Source: Lewinella sp. IMCC34191
Lineage (GTDB): Bacteria > Bacteroidota > Bacteroidia > Chitinophagales > Saprospiraceae
DNA length: 64,000 nucleotides
Assembly: GCF_003390935.1 (NCBI RefSeq)
Contig: NZ_QNQZ01000008.1
Location: 248,001-312,000 of the forward strand
Direction of reading: 5' to 3'
The first letter of the stretch is position 1. Each line of letters opens with the position of its first letter. The position numbers and the translations under genes were made by a program. Of this stretch, positions 26,541 through 37,200 are shown one piece after another. The notes under the pieces were generated by a model that was not told the DNA's origin, made no database searches, and was given only the letters and a program-made list of their open reading frames with translations.

Positions 26541-28922
26541 TTACTGCGCGTCGCGAAAGGAGAGAAAGCGTTGGAGAAAAGCGGTCTGCTCGGCGGGCTC
26601 GGCCAGAAACTGGTAGCTGCCGGTGGCCCGCTGTACGGTCAGGAAATCGGCCACGAATTGGTAACCGAGGTTGGTCGCGTTGATGCGGGACTGCAGGACC
26701 ACGTTCTGGGCGTCGATGAGCGAGGTTACGTTAGCCGCCCCGCTGCGGTACAAGTCTTCAATGATGTCGAAGTTGCGCTCGGAGGTAGCCGCCGCTTCCC
26801 GGGCCAGGCGCAGGTTCCGGTAGCTGGCAACCAGGGTTTCCACGCTGGAGTAAAGCCGCTGCACGAGCTGGTTTTCCGTATTCTCGCGCTGTGCGGTTGT
26901 TTGCAGAGTAGTGAGCTTGGCCTGTTCGAGTTGGGCCTTGCGCAGCCCACCCTGGAAGATGGGAATGTTGGCCCCGACCGCAATCGTATAGGTGCCACGG
27001 GGCCGGTCGGCCGCCGCGAAGTCGAAATTGAATTCCGGTGGCAGGGGCGTGGTGGCATAGTTGCCGATCCGGTAGCCCAGCTGGCCCTCAACGGCGATCT
27101 GGGGCAGGTAAAACGCGCGTTCGCGGGCTTTGGCCTGCCGTTCCTGGGCGGCAATCGCCAGGTCAAGTTGCCGGAGACTGGGCAGATTACGTCGTGCCTC
27201 GTCGGCCAGGAAGTCGGCGAGCCGGTCAATATCCCGGGGGGTATTGAGCAGCGGAAGCAGGGTCTTTCCGATTAGCCCGAGGAGGGAGTCCTGCCCGGTG
27301 AAGGGCGGTAGCCGGAAGTCGGCGTTGATGTCGTGGTCCAGCAGCTGGTTAAGCTGGTAGCATGCCTGGGCCAGCTGGGCCTCGGCATCGTTGACGTTGA
27401 TGGAACCGAGCGACAATTCGCTTTCCCAGCGGTAGACGTCCGTTACGGCGGCGGCGCCCAGGTCCTGTTGGTTAACGGCCAGGTCGTAGTTAGCGCGGGT
27501 AACGTTCAGGTTCTCATTTTGCAGGCGCAGGAATTCCTTGCTCTGTAGTACGTTGAGATAGGCGGTGCTGACGTCGAGTACCACGTCCAGCTGGCTGGAT
27601 TGCAGAGCGGCCTGCTGTCCCTCCGCCAGCAGGCGCTGGATCGCTACGTTGGCGAAAACGGGTTCGGAAAGGATGACCTGATTGAGCGTGGCGGAGCCCG
27701 TCCAGTTGTAGCGGCCCTGCAAACCGAAGCTGGAGGCAGTGGTCTGTGGGTCCAACATAGTCAGGGAAGTTCCCGCGCCCAGCTGTGGAAAAAGGTCGGC
27801 TTTTGCCACGTTAACGTCTGTACGCGCCAGGGCGACTTCGTACTCGTCAATGCGGTAGCCCAGGTTTCGGGCCAGCCCTTCCACAATCGCTCCTTCAAGC
27901 GTCAGAACGGGGCCGGACTCCACCGCCACCGGGTTAAGCAGCACGGAGCGGCGCATTAGGTCGAAGGAGGGGTAGATACCGGAAGTACGCGCGGCCCCCA
28001 TATTGATGATCAGGCTCTGGTTGGAACCCTCGATACTGGTCGAGAAGGTGGCGGGATCCACACCGTCCGTGATGCGCAGTACGTCCAATGCCACTCGGCG
28101 GGGCAGGCGACTGATGATATCCTCGGAAGAGTAGGCGGCCAGCACGCCGAGGTCCAGCATGGGGTAATCGAGCAGACTCATGGTAGCGACGCCGCGATCG
28201 TTCAGCAATTGCAGGAGCTCCTCGGTTTCCGCAGGAGGGAGAATCTCCGTTACCGGCGTAAAGTAGACGGCCCCGGTATTCTTGGGGATCAGCGACCAGG
28301 TGGCCGCCGCGGTGGGTTGGGCCGCTATTACCGTGACGGAGGCACCGGCATAGTCGGCGAGCTGCTGGCTGAGTGGCTCCCGAAAATATTTCGAAGTAAC
28401 CACGGTAAGCCGATCGTATGGTTTGAGTTTGGCCAGGGTGTCCAGATCGCGCTCGATGTCGAACGGAGATCGCACATAAGTCAGGTTGTTTACGCCACTC
28501 CCGGTCGAGTCTTGCGGAGCAGCGGGATCTACTACGATGGCGGCAATAGTTGGCTTCGGATAGTTCTTACGGTCCAGCAGCGCCTGGCTGCTACCGATAC
28601 TGGTGCCAATCACGATATCCGATTCGCGGTATGCATCGTCTAGCCGTGCTTCGCCGAACCGGGGGAGACTGTATGCATCAACTGTAAGGTTAAAGCGGGT
28701 ACCTAGCAGTGCCCGTAATTCATCTTTTAGCAGGCTATCCAATCCGATCCCGGCGGGTTCTGTCCCATCGCTGAGCAGCGCAATCCGCAAAGGCGATTGT
28801 CCTGTGGCTTGGCTACACAGGAAGAGTAAGGCCCCGAGTAACAGCGCGGAGCGGAGCAGAGAAGAGAGACAGCTTAACGGTCGACTGGGAAGTGAAGAGC
28901 GGGCGCGGGAAATCTGACGCAT
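26541..28922 (-). CDS. TolC family outer-membrane protein with N-terminal ABC substrate-binding-like domain
   Basis: 793 residues, nearly twice a normal TolC (about 430-490). After an N-terminal signal (to about residue 42), residues 43-335 resemble the type I periplasmic-binding fold of ABC_sub_bind proteins: LRIALLSDGTE, SDIVIGTSIGSSQALL, TIAAIVVDPAAP, LKPYDRLTVVTSKYFREPL, GAVYFTPVTEILPP and GVATMSLLDYPMLDLGVLAAYS. Residues about 340-790 are the TolC barrel/tunnel (LTLEGAIVEGLARNLGY, long coiled helices, VTSLIDAQNVVLQSRINATNLGYQ). First gene of the efflux operon. A Bacteroidota peculiarity or a sensor for the pump; see findings. Confidence 0.88.
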   Translation of the reverse strand: MRQISRARSSLPSRPLSCLSSLLRSALLLGALLFLCSQATGQSPLRIALLSDGTEPAGIGLDSLLKDELRALLGTRFNLTVDAYSLPRFGEARLDDAYRESDIVIGTSIGSSQALLDRKNYPKPTIAAIVVDPAAPQDSTGSGVNNLTYVRSPFDIERDLDTLAKLKPYDRLTVVTSKYFREPLSQQLADYAGASVTVIAAQPTAAATWSLIPKNTGAVYFTPVTEILPPAETEELLQLLNDRGVATMSLLDYPMLDLGVLAAYSSEDIISRLPRRVALDVLRITDGVDPATFSTSIEGSNQSLIINMGAARTSGIYPSFDLMRRSVLLNPVAVESGPVLTLEGAIVEGLARNLGYRIDEYEVALARTDVNVAKADLFPQLGAGTSLTMLDPQTTASSFGLQGRYNWTGSATLNQVILSEPVFANVAIQRLLAEGQQAALQSSQLDVVLDVSTAYLNVLQSKEFLRLQNENLNVTRANYDLAVNQQDLGAAAVTDVYRWESELSLGSINVNDAEAQLAQACYQLNQLLDHDINADFRLPPFTGQDSLLGLIGKTLLPLLNTPRDIDRLADFLADEARRNLPSLRQLDLAIAAQERQAKARERAFYLPQIAVEGQLGYRIGNYATTPLPPEFNFDFAAADRPRGTYTIAVGANIPIFQGGLRKAQLEQAKLTTLQTTAQRENTENQLVQRLYSSVETLVASYRNLRLAREAAATSERNFDIIEDLYRSGAANVTSLIDAQNVVLQSRINATNLGYQFVADFLTVQRATGSYQFLAEPAEQTAFLQRFLSFRDAQ

Positions 28923-29263
28923 AGTATAGAAGTATGAGTCAGGAAAACGGGTGTAAATCTACTTAGTTCTGTTTTAACAGAACTAAAAATATCATCCAGA
29001 ACAAATTAGTTCGGCTTGTGATTGGCCGGCTGCAACTTTGTTTTGCTCACTTGGCATGGAGTATGTCCTTGACGGGGCATTTGCGGGAGGGAACGAATAA
29101 TTAGCGGATTTGAAAAAGGCAAATTCATCTTTCCAACACTTACTAATATGTCTGGATATGCTACAGGGAGGGTGACTTTTTTCTATTTTTCGAATGAATT
29201 TGGTGGCGTTCCGATTTCTTTCGAGGTTGGAGGCCACTGCATGTACGCCCCAGAAAACTCACG
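28923..29263. other. Divergent regulatory spacer before the efflux operon and the adhesin genes
   Basis: 341 bases with no convincing gene. It is AT-rich near the efflux operon, where the operator-like palindromes lie (28963-28986 and a weaker GAAC-N6-GTTC at 28999-29012). The right half, next to the adhesin gene at 29264, shows no clear promoter match by eye. Confidence 0.6.
28963..28986 (-). promoter_or_regulatory. Operator candidate: 11-bp inverted repeat
   Basis: TTAGTTCTGTT / AACAGAACTAA with a 2-base centre, 41 bases upstream of the TolC-fusion start. A second imperfect copy of the same half-site, GAAC-N6-GTTC, follows at 28999-29012. The spacing and symmetry suit a dimeric winged-helix repressor. 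The operon-encoded GbsR/MarR protein is the natural candidate, by inference. Confidence 0.65.
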
Positions 29264-32200
29264 ATGAAGACTCCCCCCCGATGGCGATTCTATCCATTTT
29301 TGATTTGCCTGTTGGTAATGGTCACAGCCTGCCTGAGTGGTCAAGACAGTTCCGGACCTACTATACAGACCTGTAGCGACCGACAGATTTTCTGCTTGGC
29401 CGAGGACAAGCTTGACCTCTGTGTACGCGTCAATGTTCCGGAGGGCTATTCTAAAACCATCAAGTCCCTGAGTATAAACTGGGGGGATGGCACCGACGCG
29501 TTCACGCGGGGGGCGGGAAACGATCCCTTTGAGACAAACCACCGCTACGACTTTAAAAGGTTCTTTGAAGAGTGTACCTACGAAAACGGACCGTTCTACG
29601 TTACCCTCTCCGTTTACGTAGAGGGGGAAGTGGATCCGATCCAGAGTATATTCCCCCTGACCGTGCGTAACCCGCCCAAGGCCAGGATCGACAACTTCCC
29701 GAAGACGGTCTGCACGGGAGAAGAGATTATCTTCCAGAATACCTCCTGCCCTTCCATCGGCCTATTATCGGAATGGGACTACGGCGATGGTTCGTCTGTG
29801 GACGAATTTGGCAGGCACGCTTACACCAAGGCCGGGACCTACCAAGTGCGCCTTCGAGTAAGCAATTATTGCAACACGGACGAATTAAGTTCCGACCAAA
29901 TAACCCGCGAAATCACCGTAATCGAACGTCCGGTCGTCCGGGTGTCAGCCGACTCCGGCATCGTTGCGAGCTACAACGATCCCTACCGGGTCTGTTTGGA
30001 TGGTCGGGCGGTGGTGAGGCTGGATGGGTCGGGCTCCGAAGGTATCAGTAGCGCGCAATGGACGGCCTATCCGAGTACCGGCGTGAATTTCGAGAATGCT
30101 AAGCGTCGAAACACCCGTGTGACCTTCACCTCCCCCGGTTCGTACCAGTTGATCCTTTCTGGAATAAACGATAATTGTCAATTCGCCGCTGCGGATACCC
30201 TTGATATCGACGTGCTCGAAAGCACCGTGTTACGACTCGAACATCAGGAGGATCGCTGCGTGAGCTTTTCGTACTGCCCCGAACCCTTTCTGCCTGAAGC
30301 TACCTATACTATCAATGGTGAATCCCTCGACGAATGCGGTCGTATGGTAGAAGAGGGAACCTACGTGGTCGAAGCCTTCCTGGCCAACCCAATCTGTGGA
30401 GACGCAACCCGGCGCGATACATTCGTCGTTTCCGCTACTTCAACCGCCGTCATCATCACGACCGATACGGCATTGTGTGACCGGGATGACCCGCTGCGGC
30501 TGGAAGCCGTACCCGCCGGCGGACAGTGGGCCGTCGACGGGCAACCCTTCGACGGTACCATTGACCCCAGCGTGCTCAGCCCGGGAATTCACCGCATCAC
30601 CTACGGCAACGAACCCTGTCTGCTGTCCGACAACATCACCGTAGAAATCGTCAGTTCGGCGGTGACCGTGCCCGACGATACCGAGGTTTGCCTGGATGGG
30701 GGAGTGGTCCGCTTTTCCGCGAGCCCGGCCGGTGGATCTTTCGTAGGCACCGGAATTGATTCGACCGGGCAGTTCGATCCTACCGTAGCGGGGCTGGGCA
30801 CATTCCAGATCTCCTACGAGTGGGAAGATGGGGAGGTTGTCGGCTGCGGCGGCAGCAATACCTTCCAGGTCACCGTTTCCGAACTCGGTACCAGCTTCGA
30901 GACGCTCGCCTGCAACGGGAACGAAGTATGTTTTTCCGTGGATACCCCCGGTGCCTACGAATCCGTGAGCTGGAAATTCGGCGACGGACGTACCGCAACG
31001 GGAGACGCCCCCTGCCACACCTTCCCCGGTGCCGGCAACTACGAGGTGGAGATTTCCGTGACCCGTGGGCCCTGCGTAGCCACTTTTAGCCGTTCGGTCA
31101 GTATCGCGCCCGCTCCCGTCGCTTCCTTTAGTCTGGATTACGATAGCGACCGCTGCTCCGACCTGCCCGTCACCATCACGAACACCTCTACGGGCACCAA
31201 CCTGACCTATACGTGGCGGATCAACGGGGAAATCTTCGCGGATACGGTAGCTCCCGCTGACCTGCTGCTGGCCTCCCGCCTGCGCGATTCCCTCTTCGAG
31301 ATCAGCCTGGAGGTGAGTAATGGCTGCACAACCAGTACAGCAAGCGAAGAGATCCTGGTGCGGCCCCTCCCTACCTCCGATTTCGGAACGGACCAGCAGG
31401 CCTACTGCTCCGGCGATACCATCCTGCTGGCCAATAACGCCATCGGCCAACCCACCGCCTACGAGTGGTCTGTAAATGGGGAGCGTATCGGTACGGATTC
31501 CCTGCCTCCCCTGATCGTTCATGAAACCGCCTCCCGCGACACGCTGGAAGTATGTCTGACCACCTTCAACGACTGCGGTTCCACGACCACCTGCCGGCCG
31601 ATCGTCGTCACGCCCACCAACGTCGAAGCCTTTTTCAATGTCTCCGCCACGGTAATCTGTGTTGACGATACGGTACACCTGACCAATTTCGCCACACCCG
31701 GGGTAGGGGTACGGTACGACTTCGGTAACGGCAACGGCAGCAGCGAACCCAATGCCTCTTTCGTGTACCAGCAAGCCGGTGAATACACCATCACCCAACG
31801 CGCCTTCGGCTGCGGCTCCGATGCTTTCGAAAAAACGGTCCGCGTCGTGCCGCGCCCGACCGCCCGCTTCAACGCGCCGGCGGCCATCTGCGTGGGTGCG
31901 GAGGCAAGCTTCGAAAACCTCAGCGGGGATACCCTGAGGGCTATTTGGGACTTCGGTGACGGCAGCGCGCCAGTCGCGGATTACCGTCCAAGCCACGTCT
32001 TCGACACCGCCGGCGTGTACCAGGTTTGCCTCACGGTGACCAGTATGGGACCGGACGGTTGCGATCATACCGTCTGCATTGACGTCGAGGTAAGCGATAC
32101 CCCAACTCCGGCCTTCACCTATACCGATAGCCTCTGCCTGGGTTCCGAACTGAGCGTCCGCTCCGAGGCGGTGGGAGATGGCTTGAGTTGCCGCTATCGT

Positions 32201-34060
32201 TTTGGCGACGGCGCCTCCGCCACGGACTGCACCGCCAGTCACCAATACACCACGGCGGGTACCTACAACATCACTCAGGTTGTTACCGATAGCCGGGGCT
32301 GTCGGGACAGCATCAGACAAGCGGTTACCGTTCGGAATCTTCCCCGCGCCGATTTCCGCCTGGCTTCCCCGGAGCTTTGCTATCCGGATTCCTTCCGAAT
32401 CACGAATCTCAGTACCGGTGCCGAAACCTATAACTGGGACTTCGGGAACGACGACGGCCAATCAACGGAGCATCCCGTTTATGGCTACGACGGCCCCGGC
32501 CAATACACGATCACCCTCACGGCTTCCGACCTGTTTTGCAGGGCGGCCTACGCAACCGCAGTGACGGTACACGAAAGCCCGGCCGCCGCGATCGTGGCAC
32601 CCGACACAACGGCGTGCTTTGGGGAAAGCTTCCCCCTTTCGGATGCATCCTCCGGCCCGGTGGATACCCGGTCCTGGACCTTCGGTGACGGGACCACCGC
32701 TTTCACACCGGAGATCGATCATCCCTTTCCATCACCTGGGACCTATCCCGTCCAACTGCGCGTATCCACGGCCGCCGGTTGTACGGATTCCGTCCTTCAG
32801 TACTTGGTTGTTCACGAACCCGTGACCGGCGATCTTCAACAGACGGACCCCATCAATTGTAACGGTGCCACCACGGCCGGACTGCGGTTTGTCACGACGG
32901 GAGGTGCCGCTCCGTATTCCTTTGCCTGGTCGGACGGTGGCGTAAACGATACGAACAACGACCTCTCCGCCGGCACCTACGGACTCACCGTGACCGATTC
33001 GAACGGCTGCTTATTAAGGGATTCCGTGACCGTCACCGAACCGCCACCCATTCTGCCGGGAACGGATGTCGGAGTGGTGAGCTGCGCGGGCGGAGCAGAC
33101 GGTAGCCTCGCACTGAATCTTTCCGGAGGCACGACCCCCTACCTCATCCAGTGGGCGGATGGCGGATCGGGTGTCTCCCGCGAAGCGCTCGTGGCCGGAG
33201 AATACGACGTGACCGTCTCCGACGGAGCGGGGTGTATCGTCCCCTTCACGCTGGAAGTGCCCGAGAATGCCGCGTTGATGGTCGTTGACTCCCTTACAGG
33301 GATTTCGTGTTTTGGAATGGGCGACGGAGCGCTGGATATAAGCAGCGTAACGGGCGGAGTGGGCCCCTATGCCATCACGCTAACCGGAACCGGATACCGG
33401 GAAAGCGGCAGCACGATTACCCGCTTCGATCAACTGCTTCCCGATGTCTATACCCTAGAAGTGGAGGACGCGCTAGGGTGCCTGCTGGAACGGGAGGTAT
33501 ACGTCCCCGAACCGGACCGCGTAACCCTGGACGTATTCCCCGACAGCGTCTTCCTGAAGCTGGGGGACACCGTACAACTGACCACCCGCTACAACGCCAC
33601 TCAGCCCACGTTCAGCTGGACGCCGGCCTACGGCCTGAATTGCAACAACTGCCCGACACCGGTAGCCCAGCCGTACTTCACCCAGCATTACACCGGCCTG
33701 ATTACGAACAGCCGGGGCTGCTCGGCGCGCGACACCGTGACCGTGGAGGTAGAGATTAATCGGGACGTATACATCCCCAATACCTTCACGCCGAATGGGG
33801 ATGGGCGCAACGACGTGTTTCGGGTCCGCACCGCTTACCCCGAGGCGGTTGCCGAAGTGGTCAGCTTCGAGATCCGCGATCGTTGGGGGATGCTGCTCTT
33901 CGACCGCCAGTCCTTCCCACCGAATGACCAAACCTTCGGTTGGGACGGTACCTACCAAAACAACCCGGTTACCGCCGGGCAGTATGTTTACCAGGTACAG
34001 GTTCGCTTCGTTGACGGATTTGAAAAGACAATGAGCGGAAGTATCTTGATCCTCCGGTAG
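29264..34060 (+). CDS. Giant PKD/SprB-repeat adhesin-like protein, T9SS type B (copy 1)
   Basis: 1598 residues with signal peptide MKTPPRWRFYPFLICLLVMV. It is built of about ten PKD-like domains marked by W(D/K/T)FGDG motifs (WKFGDGRT, WDFGDGSA, WTFGDGTT, and also YRFGDGAS). Three SprB-type repeats follow near the end (GGAAPYSFAWSDGG, GGTTPYLIQWADGG, GGVGPYAITLTG, each with xGxYxLxVxD). The last 100 residues are the gliding-motility-associated C-terminal domain: YIPNTFTPNGDGRNDVFRV, FEIRDRWG, GWDGTYQNNPV, the type B T9SS signal. Surface adhesin or motility role inferred. Tandem paralogue of the next gene. Confidence 0.9.
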   Translation: MKTPPRWRFYPFLICLLVMVTACLSGQDSSGPTIQTCSDRQIFCLAEDKLDLCVRVNVPEGYSKTIKSLSINWGDGTDAFTRGAGNDPFETNHRYDFKRFFEECTYENGPFYVTLSVYVEGEVDPIQSIFPLTVRNPPKARIDNFPKTVCTGEEIIFQNTSCPSIGLLSEWDYGDGSSVDEFGRHAYTKAGTYQVRLRVSNYCNTDELSSDQITREITVIERPVVRVSADSGIVASYNDPYRVCLDGRAVVRLDGSGSEGISSAQWTAYPSTGVNFENAKRRNTRVTFTSPGSYQLILSGINDNCQFAAADTLDIDVLESTVLRLEHQEDRCVSFSYCPEPFLPEATYTINGESLDECGRMVEEGTYVVEAFLANPICGDATRRDTFVVSATSTAVIITTDTALCDRDDPLRLEAVPAGGQWAVDGQPFDGTIDPSVLSPGIHRITYGNEPCLLSDNITVEIVSSAVTVPDDTEVCLDGGVVRFSASPAGGSFVGTGIDSTGQFDPTVAGLGTFQISYEWEDGEVVGCGGSNTFQVTVSELGTSFETLACNGNEVCFSVDTPGAYESVSWKFGDGRTATGDAPCHTFPGAGNYEVEISVTRGPCVATFSRSVSIAPAPVASFSLDYDSDRCSDLPVTITNTSTGTNLTYTWRINGEIFADTVAPADLLLASRLRDSLFEISLEVSNGCTTSTASEEILVRPLPTSDFGTDQQAYCSGDTILLANNAIGQPTAYEWSVNGERIGTDSLPPLIVHETASRDTLEVCLTTFNDCGSTTTCRPIVVTPTNVEAFFNVSATVICVDDTVHLTNFATPGVGVRYDFGNGNGSSEPNASFVYQQAGEYTITQRAFGCGSDAFEKTVRVVPRPTARFNAPAAICVGAEASFENLSGDTLRAIWDFGDGSAPVADYRPSHVFDTAGVYQVCLTVTSMGPDGCDHTVCIDVEVSDTPTPAFTYTDSLCLGSELSVRSEAVGDGLSCRYRFGDGASATDCTASHQYTTAGTYNITQVVTDSRGCRDSIRQAVTVRNLPRADFRLASPELCYPDSFRITNLSTGAETYNWDFGNDDGQSTEHPVYGYDGPGQYTITLTASDLFCRAAYATAVTVHESPAAAIVAPDTTACFGESFPLSDASSGPVDTRSWTFGDGTTAFTPEIDHPFPSPGTYPVQLRVSTAAGCTDSVLQYLVVHEPVTGDLQQTDPINCNGATTAGLRFVTTGGAAPYSFAWSDGGVNDTNNDLSAGTYGLTVTDSNGCLLRDSVTVTEPPPILPGTDVGVVSCAGGADGSLALNLSGGTTPYLIQWADGGSGVSREALVAGEYDVTVSDGAGCIVPFTLEVPENAALMVVDSLTGISCFGMGDGALDISSVTGGVGPYAITLTGTGYRESGSTITRFDQLLPDVYTLEVEDALGCLLEREVYVPEPDRVTLDVFPDSVFLKLGDTVQLTTRYNATQPTFSWTPAYGLNCNNCPTPVAQPYFTQHYTGLITNSRGCSARDTVTVEVEINRDVYIPNTFTPNGDGRNDVFRVRTAYPEAVAEVVSFEIRDRWGMLLFDRQSFPPNDQTFGWDGTYQNNPVTAGQYVYQVQVRFVDGFEKTMSGSILILR

Positions 34061-34238
34061 GCATAGCGTGACCGCTTGTAAATAAAAACCAACCTAATCG
34101 TAAGAGGGCCAGAGTATTCATATAATCAATTGGGGAAATGTTCATTCCGTTCGCTGAATTTTAATAAATTCGTTGAATCGGATTTTGCGTTTAAACAGCT
34201 ATTCCCGAGCTACCCGGGAACGTTGACCCCAATACACT

Positions 34239-37200
34239 ATGAAACCTCCGTTTCTCCATCGTCCCTTAACGGACATCCCCCTGATCGTTTTTCTTCTATT
34301 TGCCTCTTATTTAGCTGAGGCACAGACAGTTGGTGCGCCATCCATACAAATCTGTGAGGGGGGGCAAACGGTATGTATAGAAGACAATGTAGTAGACCTC
34401 TGCGTGAAGATCACCGTTGAGCCAGGCTATCCGGAGAAGATAGATTCCTTCCAAATCAATTGGGATGACGGAACGCATCCCCAATCATTGGTAGGCTCCA
34501 ATTCCTCCTTTAATCTTTCCTACCGTTACGACTTCGGTGCACTTTTCGAATCCTGTAATTACCAGAGCCGCAAACTGGTCAGTCTCAGTACTTACATTAA
34601 TGGAGATGATCGGCCCATTGTCAGCTTCTTTCCCCTGACGGCCCTCAACCCACCCGAAGCCAAGTTCGATCGGTTTCCCAGAGTCGTTTGTGCCGGCGAA
34701 CAGATCGAAATCTATAACGCATCTTGTCCGGCGGAGGTGTTAGAAAGCGTATACGACTTTGGAGACGGGACGCAGGCAGGAAACAGCCCCTTCCACACCT
34801 ATACGGATACGGGCACGTACACCGTCACGCTGGCCGTTGCGAACGACTGTGGCGAGGATATCACCACCCGGCAACTTCGGGTGATCGACAAACCACGGGC
34901 GGTGGCCTTCCCGGACTCCGGACTGACCAAAACCGGCAACGACATTCCCCTGGTCTGCCTAAACGGAGAGGCGACCATCCGGCTGAACGGAGCCTCGTCC
35001 GTTGGCTTGATAAGACGCAACTGGTCCGTAACGCCTCAGGCCGGCGTCACCCTCAGTCGCCCGGGGCAGTTACTCAGTCACGCAACCTTCACGCAACCTG
35101 GACGATACCGATTCAGCCTGTCCGGAACGAACGGTAACTGCGTGACGAATTCCTCGGACACCTTTTCCGTGGAAGTAGTCCGTGCTTCCGAATTGACGCT
35201 GATTCCCCAGGCCGATGCGTGCATTAGCCTTGACTATTGCCCGACCCCCTGGGTGGAGTCGGCCACCTACCGTCTTAACGGTCAGGTGATCGATAGCTGC
35301 CTTACCGCCCTGACCCCCGGAACCTACTTTTTGGAGGCAAGTACGCAGAATCCTATATGCGGAGACGTCACGCTTCGCGATACCTTCATCGTAAGTCCGC
35401 AGGCGGTTGCCGACATTGTACAATCCGATACGACAATATGCGATCAATCCGGATTGATGATTCTTCACGCAAGCCCTAAGGGCGGGCGTTGGGCTATTAA
35501 CGGAGCTCCCTTCGATGGCGTAATCGATCCCCAAAGCTATTCGCCCGGCCGGTACCGGGTCACCTACGGTAACGAGCCCTGCCTGACAACCGATGAATTA
35601 TGGATAGAGGTGACCGCCGCCGAAGTGACCGTACCCCTGGATACCTTTCTCTGCCTGGGCAGCGATCCGGTGACCTTCCAGGCCTCACCGGCGGGCGGAA
35701 CTTTCAGCGGGGATTTCGTTACCCCTGAGGGACTCTTTGATCCTAATGCCGCCGGTACGGGAACCCACCGGATCCACTATGCTTACCATAATCCGGATTT
35801 GGCAGGATGCGCCGATCAGGCCAGCTTCCAGGTCGTCGTTTCCGACCTGGAGGTTGATTTCGTGACTCAAAGCTGCGGCGGTGAAGAGACGTGTTTCGCT
35901 CTGGTCGGGGAGCTGCCGTATGAAAGAGTAGAATGGTCTTATGGCGACGGCTCGGTCAGCGAGGGCCGGCAGATGTGTCATACCTACGCCGAAGCGGGAA
36001 CTTACCCCGTTACCGTCACCGTGTACAGCGGACCCTGTAGCAGTTCGCTTACCCGCGAGATCAGTGTGGCCCCGTCTACGACTACACCCCCACACGCCGA
36101 GTTCGTCGTTCATTATGATCCGGACGACTGTTCGGATTTGGAGGTATCCCTAGAAGACGACTCTTACGGAAGCGACATTATCCGGACCTGGTACCTCGGG
36201 GATAAGGTAATCAGCACGAGTACGGTACCTGCCCCCCTGACCCTTCCTTCCAGGTCCTACGATACCCTGTATACCGTTACCCTGGAAGTACGCAACGGCT
36301 GTTCGATCAGTAGCAAAACCGATTCCATCTTCGTACGGGCCTCCCCGGTCGCCAGCTTCGGTACCGATCGCCAGGCCTACTGTAGTGGAGATACGATTCG
36401 ACTGGTCAACCAGACGTCCGGAGAAGCACAGACCTACACCTGGTTGCTTAACGATAAGGTGATCGGTACCGGCCCGGTTCCCCCCACCGTGGTACACGAA
36501 ACCGAGGTGTTGGAGACCCTGACGCTGTGCTTGCAAATCACCCATCCCTGCGGAGTAGACGAGCAGTGCTACGAGGTGACGGTCGGCCCGGGGAATCTAA
36601 ACTCCTTTTTCCGGCTCGAGGCGGCGGAAGTCTGCGTCGGCGATACCGTCCGGCTAACCAACTTCACGGCTGCCGGTGCCCAGATCAACTACGCGTTCGG
36701 TGATGGGAACGGCAGCGCGATGCCCGATCCCGTCTACGTCTACCGCCAACCGGGCACCTACCGCATCACCCAGATGGCCAGCGGCTGTGGAGCGGATAGT
36801 TCCAGCATGGAAGTTACCGTACTGGAAAGGCCGACCGCCCGGTTCGACGCACCAGCAAATGTCTGCGATGGGGAGGAATTCCAGCTTACCCACCAAAGCG
36901 GGGAACACCTGTCTGCGACCTGGGACTTTGGCGACGGGAGTCCCGTGAGCCACGAAAGCAGTCCTTTCCACATCTTCCCGGGACCGGGTACTTACCGCGT
37001 GTGCCTTACCGTCCAATCCCGCAACGGGAACGGTTGCTCCCATTCGGTGTGTACGGATATTACCGTTAATGCCCGCCCATCCGCATCCTTTACCGTACCG
37101 GATACGGTTTGTGCCGGTCAGGCAATAGCGCTACGCAGCACCGCGAGCGGCGACTTACTGAACTGCACCTACAAGTTCGGTGAGTCGGCTACCCTGGTGG

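Noticed and set aside
28992-29237. Small minus-strand open frame before the adhesin gene
   Set aside because: No leader or recognisable domain, and it overlaps the operator-like sites.
30440-32461. Long open frame antisense to the first adhesin gene
   Set aside because: It encodes Gly/Arg-rich low-complexity protein without a known domain, and lies opposite a gene with clear PKD motifs. High GC content produces such shadows.
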